From: Klebsiella terrigena
GTDB taxonomy: Bacteria > Pseudomonadota > Gammaproteobacteria > Enterobacterales > Enterobacteriaceae
Length of the DNA: 64,000 bases
Reading direction: 5' to 3'
NCBI RefSeq assembly: GCF_006539725.1
Contig: NZ_BJNO01000019.1
Location: 57,436-121,435 of the forward strand
The position numbers and the translations under genes are program-made. The notes beneath the pieces are model-generated. The model was not told the DNA's origin. It ran no database searches and saw nothing but the letters and a program-made list of their open reading frames with translations. Of the stretch, positions 26,240 through 34,483 are shown piece by piece. The number at the start of each line of letters is the position of its first letter. Within the stretch, counting starts at the first letter, position 1.

Positions 26240-26455
26240 ATGAAAGATGTTTTAGATACTTTGCGCCGAGTGCGTGAGAAGAGCAAACACACTGTAGACA
26301 ATAGCTCTTTGAAAGAACTGGATGATGCGATTCTGACCCTTGAAAAGAGAATCGAGGGTAATTCTAAAGGCCACACAGCCTTAGATTATCTTTCTTATAT
26401 CGCGAAGATATTTGCTTTAATTAAACTTCTGAGCGGTGATTCTGATTTTCATTGA
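26240..26455 (+). CDS. Small protein upstream of the HTH-RT pair
   Basis: A 71-residue protein, MKDVLDTLRRVREKSKHTVD..., largely helical with heptad-like leucines and a more hydrophobic tail (ALDYLSYIAKIFALIKLLSG). GAGAGG precedes the ATG. No family is recognised. It is followed by 90 bp without a gene and then the HTH gene, so it may belong to the same transcription unit. Confidence 0.55.
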   Translation: MKDVLDTLRRVREKSKHTVDNSSLKELDDAILTLEKRIEGNSKGHTALDYLSYIAKIFALIKLLSGDSDFH

Positions 26456-26545
26456 TATCTACCTACTAAGGGGATTTGTTATGTATCCATCTCCATTTTT
26501 TGAACGAGCAGCCAGCCATGTCAATCCCATTATCTGAGGTGCACT

Positions 26546-26827
26546 ATGTTAGATATTGGTTCAACCATTAAACTATGCCGTGAAGCACGTAAGCTCACCT
26601 TACAAGAACTATCAGATAGAACAGATTTAACTAAATCTTATCTATCCCGTATAGAGAATAATCAAAGAGACCCTACTATTTCAGCGCTAGAAAAAATATC
26701 ATTAGCGCTACATATCCCTCTAAATATCATCATCCTTCTTTCTGAAAATGAAGAAACAAATGATGAGTTTTCTGAAATCAATCATATGCTCAAAAAAACT
26801 ATAATGGATACATTAGTTAATGCATAA
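26546..26827 (+). CDS. XRE-family helix-turn-helix protein paired with the reverse transcriptase
   Basis: A 93-residue Cro/CI-type protein: GSTIKLCREARKLTLQELSD, then TKSYLSRIENNQRDPTISAL, is a complete HTH_3 domain. The helical C-terminus may dimerise or bind the partner. GAGG lies about eight bases before the ATG. It overlaps the reverse transcriptase start by eight bases (ATGCATAA), implying coupled translation. Retrons with an accessory HTH protein have been described (type VI in one published scheme, from memory). It could be the effector or the repressor of the unit. Confidence 0.85.
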   Translation: MLDIGSTIKLCREARKLTLQELSDRTDLTKSYLSRIENNQRDPTISALEKISLALHIPLNIIILLSENEETNDEFSEINHMLKKTIMDTLVNA

Positions 26828-27920
26828 AAATTGGAATTATTCAAATAGACCACTTGCTAATTTAGAGTCTCTATTCAAAATGCTGGAAACAAATGAAGAG
26901 AGGCTCACTTATCTTTTAAAAAACAAAAAAAGTTATTTCAAAATGGTACCGGTAATAAGAAAAGGTAAAAAAAGAACGACGTATAAAGTGGTTGGTGAAT
27001 TATTAAAGATACATGAGCTTATTAAACAGCGTGTTTTTTCGAAGATATCACTTCCGAAGTATATTACTGGCGGTAGGAAAGGAGTCAGCTATATAGATGA
27101 TTGTATATCTCACCGTAATAAATCAATTATTATTCAAGAAGATATGAAGGATTTTTTTCCTTCTATAAAAGAGGAGCTGATAGCTAAAGCATTTCAATAT
27201 TACATGAACTTCTCTCCTGAAGTTTCATCATTAATAGCCAATCTATCAACACTTGAAGGCTCACTTGTTCAAGGAACTAAGTTAAGTACTGACATTGCCA
27301 ACTTGATATTTTTAGAAGAAGAAGCTCTTATCAGTGAGGCAGTCGGAAAATTAGGCGGAAATTACACGAGATATGTCGATGACATAACTATTAGTTTCGA
27401 ATCTGATGTTAATAATGAAGATATTTCAAAAATAAAAGCAATGATATTGTCAATGGCGCTCAAAAGTGGGGTTAGATTAAATAGGAAGAAATCAAGTATT
27501 TTGAGGAATGGTCAGTCCAAAATTGTACATGGTGTAAAAGTAATCAAAGAGCTTAGGCCAACACAAAAAAGAAAAGATAATATAAGGATGTGTCTTTTTA
27601 ATTTGAAGAAAAAAGTGATTGAAAAAGAAAATGTTATGGATGTTCTTACGTTGTATTTTAAAATTAGAGGATTAATAAATACATTAAAGCAGCAAGGTGA
27701 TAAAAATCATGCAGAGTATATAAAACATGCTAATCAGTTAGTAGCCGGTGTTGATAAAAAGGATGCAATAAAATTAATCAGGGAGATGAGGAAGGTTAAA
27801 GATATCAGGAAATTAAGAACATTATATTCAAAGTTAAAACCATTAGGGAATTCATCTAAAAGTGTATCTGCCATTTTGGATGTTGAATATAAAACCTGTA
27901 AATGTAAACTTAATAGCTAA
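26820..27920 (+). CDS. Retron-type reverse transcriptase
   Basis: A 366-residue RNA-directed DNA polymerase. The catalytic motifs are DMKDFFPSI (108-116), VQGTKLSTDIANLIF (150-164, in place of the common QGAPTSP) and YVDD (185-188). A DDCISH segment (93-98) stands at the retron NAxxH position and IVHGVKV (235-241) at the VTG position. These suggest a divergent retron RT rather than a group II intron enzyme; the maturase and endonuclease domains are lacking. It would copy the nearby structured RNA into msDNA, typically as part of phage defence. The exact class needs a tree. Confidence 0.8.
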   Translation: MHKNWNYSNRPLANLESLFKMLETNEERLTYLLKNKKSYFKMVPVIRKGKKRTTYKVVGELLKIHELIKQRVFSKISLPKYITGGRKGVSYIDDCISHRNKSIIIQEDMKDFFPSIKEELIAKAFQYYMNFSPEVSSLIANLSTLEGSLVQGTKLSTDIANLIFLEEEALISEAVGKLGGNYTRYVDDITISFESDVNNEDISKIKAMILSMALKSGVRLNRKKSSILRNGQSKIVHGVKVIKELRPTQKRKDNIRMCLFNLKKKVIEKENVMDVLTLYFKIRGLINTLKQQGDKNHAEYIKHANQLVAGVDKKDAIKLIREMRKVKDIRKLRTLYSKLKPLGNSSKSVSAILDVEYKTCKCKLNS

Positions 27921-27996
27921 CTGATTGAGAAATAACGAGTGAATTATACTGGGTTTTCAGCAATTTATTACGGATTATGATTAATAGATAATAAAA

Positions 27997-29499
27997 TCAT
28001 TTATTAACACGATAGCTGGATGGTCTCAATCGTAGTAAATTATTTTTTTTATTTTCATTTATGGATGGGATAAGACCCATGTCACTATTGGTATTATTCT
28101 GCTCGTTATTCTGACGACTTGGGAAACGGCTGATCTCATCCGGTGTTGGCTTGTAGTCATCGTGGTTAAATTTAGCTTGTTTCTCATATTCAACGCGAGA
28201 AACACGATGGCCTAATACCTCATCAAAGACATAGTTATCAGCAATACGTTTATCATGTTCCTCACTGATAATATCAACTTTAGTTTTGTTCGTTTTAGCC
28301 CATATAAATTTATTCCTGATATAATCAACTAAAAGAGCTGTAAAGCGTTTAAAGATATTATCCTGACGTGGAGTAGTCTGTTTCCTTTTAACTCGCTCAG
28401 GGGCGTTTATGGATGCCCTGTTTTGGGTTTTAGACGAAGTATTTTCCAGAATAGTATTTGTTCCAGAATCAGAAATACTAACCGATGGTTTCTTACCAGT
28501 AGCAACCTTGCTGACTTTTGTTTTATCACGATAGGATTTTACGCCACGCATACGAGTATGAGGAGCTGGCGCTACCAATACAGGTCTTTGAGTTTCATCA
28601 GCAGAAGAGCCGGAGTGCGTTTCAGGTAATACAATTTGTTCTGGTTCGGCAACAACAGCTACAGTGAAGCTTCTGACATCAACGACGATTTCAAGGTCAA
28701 GTTCGCTGAAGGTCTTATAGATTTCAATCGCTTCCAGTTTGGCTACATCACGTACAGCCTGTTCTGCGGATCTTTGCTCCTGAGCTGCTTTATTACGCCA
28801 TTTGGCGCTGTGAATGCGTTTCATGGCAGGGCGGTTTGTTTCAGCGGCTTTAGCAAGCCATAGCGCTTGTTCTTCATTGTCCAGAGTAGTCGCCGCATTG
28901 GATAGAGCTTCCTCATGCTGGGCCTGAAGGGTACGATGATCAATACGTTCTGATGAACCAGCAGCAGTAAGATAGCTGTTAGCCATTGATGCCCATGATT
29001 CACGCCAAAGGACAGACATTTTTCTGTCATTCCAGCTTCTTTCTTTTTTACCAAAGCCTTCCGGGCCTATGGTTTTTAATGTCAACATAACGTGAGCGTG
29101 TGGGTTAACGCTATCAAGATCATGAAAAGCGATATCGGCAATCATGCCTTTATCAAGGAAATTTTTCTGGCAGTATTCAAGGACAAGTTTTTTCTTGTCT
29201 TCATTATTTAACTCGGCAGGAATGGCAACGTCAAAATAACGGGCTGTTTGACCATTTTGTTGACGCTCGACTCTTTCAACTTCATTCCACAATGCTGTGG
29301 AGTCTTTTACAATATATTGAGGAGCATTAACGGGTGCTAATATGACATGTCCGTATAAATCGGTACGGCGGCTATAATCATAGGTATCACCTGTTCTTTC
29401 ATCTGTTATACGTGTACGAGCATGATAAGCAGCCTTCGCAACGGAAGATCTGCCTTCACTTCGTTTCACAATTTTAAAATCCAGATGAAAAATAGCCAT
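27997..29499 (-). CDS. MobA/MobL-family conjugative relaxase
   Basis: A 500-residue relaxase of the MOBQ type. The N-terminal domain has MAIFHLDFKIVKRSEGRSSV followed by AKAAYHARTR with the candidate nicking tyrosine near residue 25. The metal-binding three-histidine motif is FHDLDSVNPHAHVML (H126, H134, H136). The C-terminal half is charged and low in complexity, as usual. It would nick oriT, probably in the 29500-30308 gap, and lead the strand into a helper conjugation machine. No type IV secretion genes are in the window, so the element is mobilizable rather than self-transmissible. Confidence 0.9.
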   Translation of the reverse strand: MAIFHLDFKIVKRSEGRSSVAKAAYHARTRITDERTGDTYDYSRRTDLYGHVILAPVNAPQYIVKDSTALWNEVERVERQQNGQTARYFDVAIPAELNNEDKKKLVLEYCQKNFLDKGMIADIAFHDLDSVNPHAHVMLTLKTIGPEGFGKKERSWNDRKMSVLWRESWASMANSYLTAAGSSERIDHRTLQAQHEEALSNAATTLDNEEQALWLAKAAETNRPAMKRIHSAKWRNKAAQEQRSAEQAVRDVAKLEAIEIYKTFSELDLEIVVDVRSFTVAVVAEPEQIVLPETHSGSSADETQRPVLVAPAPHTRMRGVKSYRDKTKVSKVATGKKPSVSISDSGTNTILENTSSKTQNRASINAPERVKRKQTTPRQDNIFKRFTALLVDYIRNKFIWAKTNKTKVDIISEEHDKRIADNYVFDEVLGHRVSRVEYEKQAKFNHDDYKPTPDEISRFPSRQNNEQNNTNSDMGLIPSINENKKNNLLRLRPSSYRVNK

Positions 29500-30308
29500 A
29501 CAATAGAAACAACCCCAATATAAAATTAAATATCAAACCAAAATATAAATCTCCAATGCGACTATGCTGGTTTTAGTTTTTCGTAAGAAAAACTCTGGTG
29601 TTGACGTTGACCTTGGTTTTAGCCTGCGGCAGCAACCGTCGGTAGACCCCACACGCTCACGAAGTGAGTGTATAGGTGGGCATTGCTTTATTTTTATATC
29701 TCCTAAAGGAGCTAAAAATAACGACAATGTAAAAAGTTTTTCTATAGTTAAATAATAACGCTAGTTTCAATGCCTGTGAAATTAACAGGGCTAGAATCGG
29801 ATAAACGGTTGAGGTAGAGTAATAATATTGAATGTTTGGGTTTTAGATAGCGCCCGCAAGGGCAAAAGTAGTTATTTTTTCTCCCGCCGTAAGGCGGGAA
29901 AGCGTAAATCAGATGAAAATATCAGATGCCTTTTTGTGTTGTACAATTCACTGGTTAAGGCTCAAAATCAGAGTTTAAAAACAACAGGTGAAACTGCTTT
30001 CATTGATTTGATAAAATAAGTAACGTGGAGAGTTTCAGATATTTTAAGTTAGTGGTTGCACTCGTTTGTGTTGCATTGTTTTATTTTGAGCTTACTGATA
30101 TTTCATTTTTAAAACCAAAACACCATTTTTTCTGGATAAATACAATCATTAACAGGCAAGCCTGTTCAGCTATTGATTGTCTGGAACAATCATATCGCGC
30201 TGCATAATTTAATCTGGAATACAAAGCATTCAACCTTCTGCCTATGGTTTGACCTTTTCCCTTTTTAATTGTATTTCATGTTTTTGACAACTAAAAGGAA
30301 AAGTAATT
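29500..30308. other. Probable oriT region between mobA and its divergent partner
   Basis: An 809-bp gap with no convincing gene. It is rich in hairpins: CTCAC-GAA-GTGAG (29656-29668), CTCCT-AA-AGGAG (29700-29711), GCCC-GCAA-GGGC (29852-29863), CCCGCC-GTAA-GGCGGG (29883-29898) and the second two-hairpin module. Divergent mobilization genes flank it. The nic site itself was not recognised. Short frames at 29828 and 30025 run across the hairpins and are probably not genes. Confidence 0.5.
30133..30192 (+). ncRNA. Two-hairpin module, copy B
   Basis: TGGATAAAT is followed by AACAGGC-AA-GCCTGTT (30151-30166) and TGATTGT-CTGGA-ACAATCA (30174-30192). Compared with copy A both stems are kept while paired bases differ, so selection appears to act on structure. 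A 13-mer GCTGCATAATTTA follows at 30199-30211 and recurs at 34240-34252. Confidence 0.45.
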
Positions 30309-30620
30309 ATGAATACGAATGATAAAAACAGACAGCATAGAAAAGAAAAAACCATCAAGCAAAAAATAGCCTCAGCGCAGATGCGTTTGAATCGTCTCAA
30401 GACCAAAGAGAAATCTTTGTCCAAGAATGCTGAGACACGCTTGAAGATCATCCTTGGTGCTGAAGTAGCTAAAGCTATGGGCTGTAAAGTTGAAGATGTC
30501 GATAAGGAGTTTGTATTGGGGATATTATTACAAACTTCGAACATTAATGCGGATGCTAAAGCAAGAGTTAAATTACGAGGGAAAAGATTCCTTGAGGATA
30601 TGGTTGGACGGCAGGAGTAA
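30309..30620 (+). CDS. Small mobilization protein (TraD/MobC-like)
   Basis: A 103-residue basic protein. RLNRLKTKEKSLSKNAETRL followed by KIILGAEVAKAMGC resembles the small TraD (Ti-type) and MobC accessory proteins of MOBQ systems, which carry an R-K..TR..I.LG pattern. AAAGGAAAAG precedes the ATG. Its divergent placement across the presumed oriT from the relaxase supports a relaxosome role. The similarity is by pattern only. Confidence 0.65.
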   Translation: MNTNDKNRQHRKEKTIKQKIASAQMRLNRLKTKEKSLSKNAETRLKIILGAEVAKAMGCKVEDVDKEFVLGILLQTSNINADAKARVKLRGKRFLEDMVGRQE

Positions 30621-30868
30621 TGACTCAAATGTATAACATAATGATAATAAAGTTTTTTGCAGCATTCAGCGACAGTTTTGCATTTAGAACTACAGAGGTG
30701 ATTGTTCAAATAGTGTTCGTTTTTGAGATCGTGCTCAAGAAAATCTATGCGCTTTATGGTGTAGTTTAGCTTAGGTGATTTTTCATTAAAGTATTGTGGA
30801 GAAGGTTTTTTTGAAATTTGGCTTTTCCATGAAACCACAATCTTTTTTATTGAGGTGAGGTGGATGTT

Positions 30869-32401
30869 ATGGATGAAGTCAATGTTGCTCAATATTTGAG
30901 AATGTCTACAGACCATCAGCAGTATTCAATATTCAATCAATCTCAATTCATAAGTAAATTCGCGTCAGAACATAAGATGAATATCATTCATACATATGAT
31001 GACTCTGGAAAAAGTGGGGTTACGGCAAACCGAAGGCTGGCATTTCAACAGTTAATAGATGATGTGGTTGAAGGGAAAATAAATATTAAAGCAGTTTTAG
31101 TTTATGATATAAGTCGTTTTGGGCGATTTCAGAGTATAGATCAATTTGGATATTATACCCATCAACTTCAAATGCATGGTGTTGGCATCATATATTGTGC
31201 AAACCCTATCATTGAAGGTAATAGTGATTATGCTGATTTTCAATTATTCATAGATCGAAAAAAAGCTTCTTCTTTAAGTCGTGATTTATCACAAAAAGTC
31301 TTTCTTGGACAAGCTAATCTGGCTGGTCGTGGATATCACCAAGGCGGGCCTGCTGGATATGGTTTACGAAGAATGTTGATAGATGAAAACCATAAACATA
31401 AAGGGATACTTAAATATAGAGAGTGGAAAAGCATCCAGACTGATCGAATAATTTTAGTATTAGGGCCGGAAGATGAAGTCATAACGGTTAGATGGATATA
31501 CGATCAATTCGTAAATAACTCTAAGCCAGAGAGGGTTATTGCGTCTGAGTTGAATAGAAGAGGGATTACTGCAGAGCATGGCACTAAATGGACCAGAGGA
31601 AAGATACACGAGATTTTAACTAACGAAAAGTATATTGGTCATAATGTCTATAACCGAACCTCTTCGCGTTTAAAGCAGCGTCTTATCCACAACCCACAGC
31701 ATGAATGGATAAGATGTGAAAATGCTTTTGAAGCTATTATTTCTCCTGAGTTATTCTTACAAGCGCAGACTATTATTAGTAATAGAAGTATTCACCTTAG
31801 TAATGATGATTTACTTGGTAAACTCTCCGAGCTTTTTAAAACAAAAGGGAAACTATCCGGTATAATTATAGATGAAGATGATGATACACCATCCTCATCT
31901 GTTTATAGGAAACGTTTTGGTGGCCTATTACAGGCTTATAAATTAATTGATTATAAACCAAAGCATGATTATGACTATTTGCGAATTAATTCCTTGCTAA
32001 GAGAAAAATACCATAGCTTAGTTGAAAAACTCATTTTTGATATTACAGAACAAGGTTGTTATGTTAATTATGATGAGGAGTCTAAATTATTTACTATTAA
32101 TGATGAAGTTAAAATGTCTGTAGTTATCTCCCGTTGTTTCATGAATAACACGAGAAAACGCTGGAGAATCCGGTTTGAGCGAAAGTTTAGCTATGATATT
32201 TGTATCGTTGTTAGACTCGATAGTCAAAACGTGAACACCAAAGATTACTATATATTCCCTTCAATTGAGTTATTAGATAATCAGTTTGTTTTTGAAGAGT
32301 TAAATCCTTACCAGTTAGAATTTTATCGATATGATGACTTAATACCTTTTTTGCAAATCCTTAAACGTGATGTTTTTTTAAAGGAATCCACTGATGAATG
32401 A
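30869..32401 (+). CDS. Large serine recombinase, first gene of a coupled trio
   Basis: A 510-residue protein. The N-terminal resolvase domain has VAQYLRMSTDHQQYSI with the catalytic serine at 13 and YDISRFGRF further on. A recombinase domain follows (RGYHQGGPAGYGLRR to KYIGHNVYNR). About 200 C-terminal residues match nothing known to me, where phage-type enzymes often have zinc-ribbon and coiled-coil parts. ATG 30869 follows GAGGTGAGG; a GTG at 30860 is in frame. It overlaps the next gene by eight bases (ATGAATGA). It is unlikely to be the element's main integrase, as two tyrosine integrases sit at the att sites. Confidence 0.88.
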   Translation: MDEVNVAQYLRMSTDHQQYSIFNQSQFISKFASEHKMNIIHTYDDSGKSGVTANRRLAFQQLIDDVVEGKINIKAVLVYDISRFGRFQSIDQFGYYTHQLQMHGVGIIYCANPIIEGNSDYADFQLFIDRKKASSLSRDLSQKVFLGQANLAGRGYHQGGPAGYGLRRMLIDENHKHKGILKYREWKSIQTDRIILVLGPEDEVITVRWIYDQFVNNSKPERVIASELNRRGITAEHGTKWTRGKIHEILTNEKYIGHNVYNRTSSRLKQRLIHNPQHEWIRCENAFEAIISPELFLQAQTIISNRSIHLSNDDLLGKLSELFKTKGKLSGIIIDEDDDTPSSSVYRKRFGGLLQAYKLIDYKPKHDYDYLRINSLLREKYHSLVEKLIFDITEQGCYVNYDEESKLFTINDEVKMSVVISRCFMNNTRKRWRIRFERKFSYDICIVVRLDSQNVNTKDYYIFPSIELLDNQFVFEELNPYQLEFYRYDDLIPFLQILKRDVFLKESTDE

Positions 32402-33296
32402 ATATGAAGAAATAAAGCTTATAGATATCTCAGAGATCAGGATCGTTAATCCACGTTCAAGAAGCAAATCTATTCACGATGAACTTGTTGAAAGTATAAA
32501 AAACATAGGGCTAAAAAAACCTATTACGGTTAGGTTATCTGACTCAACCTGTAAGACGTATGTGTACGATTTAATTTGTGGTCAAGGGCGGATTGAGGCT
32601 TATGAAATATTAGGTGAAAAACAAATCCCAGCAATAGTAAAGTCAGTAGATCATGAAGATGGTCATATCATGAGTCTTGCAGAAAATATTGCTCGAAGAA
32701 AACCACGTGCGACTGAGCTTCTCAACAGCATTATAGAATTAAAGAATAAAGGTTTTTCTGAGTTAGAGATTGCTAATAAAATTAGTCGTTCTAAAAATTG
32801 GGTAGCTTCTATTGTATCATTAAAAGAAAATGGCGAAGATAAATTACTTTCTGCTGTTGAGTCTGGCAGAATCCCGATATATATAGCGGTAGAAATATCA
32901 AGAGCTAAAGGAGTTGATATACAACACCTACTTTTAGAAGGCTTTAATTCTGGCGAACTTAACTCAAAGCAGATTGGTGCAATTAAAAGGATCTTATCTC
33001 AGAGAGAGACATCCGGTAAAGGAAGTGATAATAATTCTTTTGTTCAGGGGGTAAAAAAGAAGCGGATTACTTCTGATGAGTTAAAAGAACTTTATCAAGA
33101 AAATGTCAAAAGGCATAAAATTATTCATACAAGATCTGAGTTTACAATGTCTAGCCTAATGGTTGTTAAAGAGATAATGGTTAATTTATTAAGGAATAGA
33201 GAGTTTTCAGACCTTCTATCTGTTGAGAGCCTGAATTCTGTTCCTGCATTTATTCTGGATAATGTTGACCCCGAACGAGGTCTTGAAAATGAATAA
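32394..33296 (+). CDS. ParB/RepB-like protein, second gene of the trio
   Basis: A 300-residue protein with a ParB N-terminal fold: EIRIVNPRSRSKSIHDELVE, the GQGRIEAYE box, and the arginine segment SLAENIARRKPRATELLNSI. A helix-turn-helix follows (SELEIANKISRSKNWVASIV). This resembles Spo0J/RepB proteins, which bind a centromere-like site and, in ParB proper, use CTP. No ParA ATPase gene is adjacent, unlike plasmid partition loci. Translation is coupled to both neighbours by eight-base overlaps, so the three proteins probably work together. Confidence 0.82.
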   Translation: MNEYEEIKLIDISEIRIVNPRSRSKSIHDELVESIKNIGLKKPITVRLSDSTCKTYVYDLICGQGRIEAYEILGEKQIPAIVKSVDHEDGHIMSLAENIARRKPRATELLNSIIELKNKGFSELEIANKISRSKNWVASIVSLKENGEDKLLSAVESGRIPIYIAVEISRAKGVDIQHLLLEGFNSGELNSKQIGAIKRILSQRETSGKGSDNNSFVQGVKKKRITSDELKELYQENVKRHKIIHTRSEFTMSSLMVVKEIMVNLLRNREFSDLLSVESLNSVPAFILDNVDPERGLENE

Positions 33297-34179
33297 ACCT
33301 AACTTCGGTAATAAGTGTTTTATTATTAATGTTTCTGATCTGCTATATGGGAAAGAGTTGCCTATTAATGTGAAATCAAGCGTAAAATACTCTCAGATAC
33401 TTTCCACGGTGAAAGCAGTTGGTATTATAGAACCCATAGTTATTTATATTAATAATTTGTCAGAAAAAATAATACTTGATGGTCACTTAAGAGTTGAAGC
33501 ATCAAAGGATATAGGACTATCTACTGTGCCTTGTTTGATTTCTGAGGATGAAGAATCTTACAGCTATAACAAGTATGTCAATCGATTACCAGTTATTCAG
33601 GAATATCGTATGATATTACAGGCTGTGGATGCTGGTGTTTCAGAAGAAAAAATTAGTCAATCTCTGAATATATCAGTAGATTCACTCAGGGCAAAGTTTA
33701 GATTACTTGATGGGATTAGCCCGGAAACTACCGCTTTATTAGCAAATCAACATGTTCCTCAAGCAATATTCGCTATTTTACGTAAAATGAAACCAGAAAG
33801 ACAACTGGAGGCGGTATCCACGATGATGAGTATAAATAATTTCAGTCGTAAATTTGCTCTATCATTATTACATTACACCCCTGATGATATGCTAATAAAT
33901 CCGAAAGATTCGAAACTAAAGCAACAAGACATAGCAAAAAATTTTGCCAGAATGGAAAGAGAAATGGCTGCTATGGAAACGGAGACCAAGCAACTTGAAA
34001 ATATATATGGTACAAACAATTTAAAGTTGGCAGTGATTATTGGCCATATTAAAAAATTACTTTCTAATTATTCGGTATTGAATTGGTTAGTAGATAATAA
34101 TCCGGATTATTTAGCTCAACTAAAGAAAATTGCTGCAATCGACTCGTTGCCATTGTGCGAAGACGAAGAGTTGCGTTGA
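33289..34179 (+). CDS. Second ParB/RepB-like protein, third gene of the trio
   Basis: A 296-residue protein. A reduced ParB-like domain (IIEPIVIYINNLSEKIILDG, then HLRVEASKDIG) is followed by a helix-turn-helix (EEKISQSLNISVDSLRAKFR) and a C-terminal region like the RepB C-terminal family. ATG 33289 overlaps the previous stop (ATGAATAA), matching the other junction; an in-frame ATG at 33262 is less likely. The protein is diverged from its neighbour, so this is not a recent duplication. The hairpin array follows its stop. Confidence 0.75.
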   Translation: MNKPNFGNKCFIINVSDLLYGKELPINVKSSVKYSQILSTVKAVGIIEPIVIYINNLSEKIILDGHLRVEASKDIGLSTVPCLISEDEESYSYNKYVNRLPVIQEYRMILQAVDAGVSEEKISQSLNISVDSLRAKFRLLDGISPETTALLANQHVPQAIFAILRKMKPERQLEAVSTMMSINNFSRKFALSLLHYTPDDMLINPKDSKLKQQDIAKNFARMEREMAAMETETKQLENIYGTNNLKLAVIIGHIKKLLSNYSVLNWLVDNNPDYLAQLKKIAAIDSLPLCEDEELR

Positions 34180-34194
34180 ATATTAAATGGGCCA

Positions 34195-34252
34195 CTATGA
34201 ACAATGCATTATATGCTGTAGTGTGTTGTTCATAGTAGTGCTGCATAATTTA
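34195..34252. repeat. Perfect 10-bp inverted repeat plus the 13-mer GCTGCATAATTTA
   Basis: CTATGAACAA (34195-34204) and TTGTTCATAG (34226-34235) are perfect arms. The 13-mer at 34240-34252 is identical to 30199-30211, where it also follows a hairpin. The pair brackets the mobC and recombinase/ParB block. It may be a recombination or binding site. Confidence 0.5.
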
Positions 34253-34331
34253 TATATCTGAAAAATTCAGGGGAATATATTTGACAATTAATGTTTAATA
34301 TTGTATTTAATAAGTGTTCCTTGAGAATATT

Positions 34332-34477
34332 CACTTCATAAAGTGTCTGGTTGCCCCATATATGGGGAGTAGTTTACAGCCCAATGGGCTGATTTATTTG
34401 CCCCAAGTGTGGGGATATGTATTCTCTCCAATGGAGAGTTCCCTTCAAGGGAAAAGGAAAGGGCCTTACGGCCCTTT
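34332..34477. other. Array of seven consecutive stem-loops
   Basis: In order: CACTT-CATA-AAGTG (34332-34345), CCCC-ATATAT-GGGG (34354-34367), CAGCCC-AAT-GGGCTG (34377-34391), CCCC-AAGTGT-GGGG (34401-34414), CTCTCC-AAT-GGAGAG (34424-34438), CCCTT-C-AAGGG (34441-34451) and AAAGGGCC-TTAC-GGCCCTTT (34458-34477). The last resembles a terminator for either convergent neighbour. The stems differ in sequence, so they are not tandem repeats. Between 34180 and 34483 no gene is seen. Confidence 0.65.
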
Positions 34478-34483
34478 TCTATT

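Noticed and set aside
29828..30207. Two 60-codon frames between mobA and mobC
   Set aside because: They run across GNRA hairpins and the two-hairpin module, with no conserved-looking sequence.
34332..34477. Row of palindromes read as CRISPR or REP repeats
   Set aside because: The stems differ in sequence from one another, so they are not repeats of one unit.
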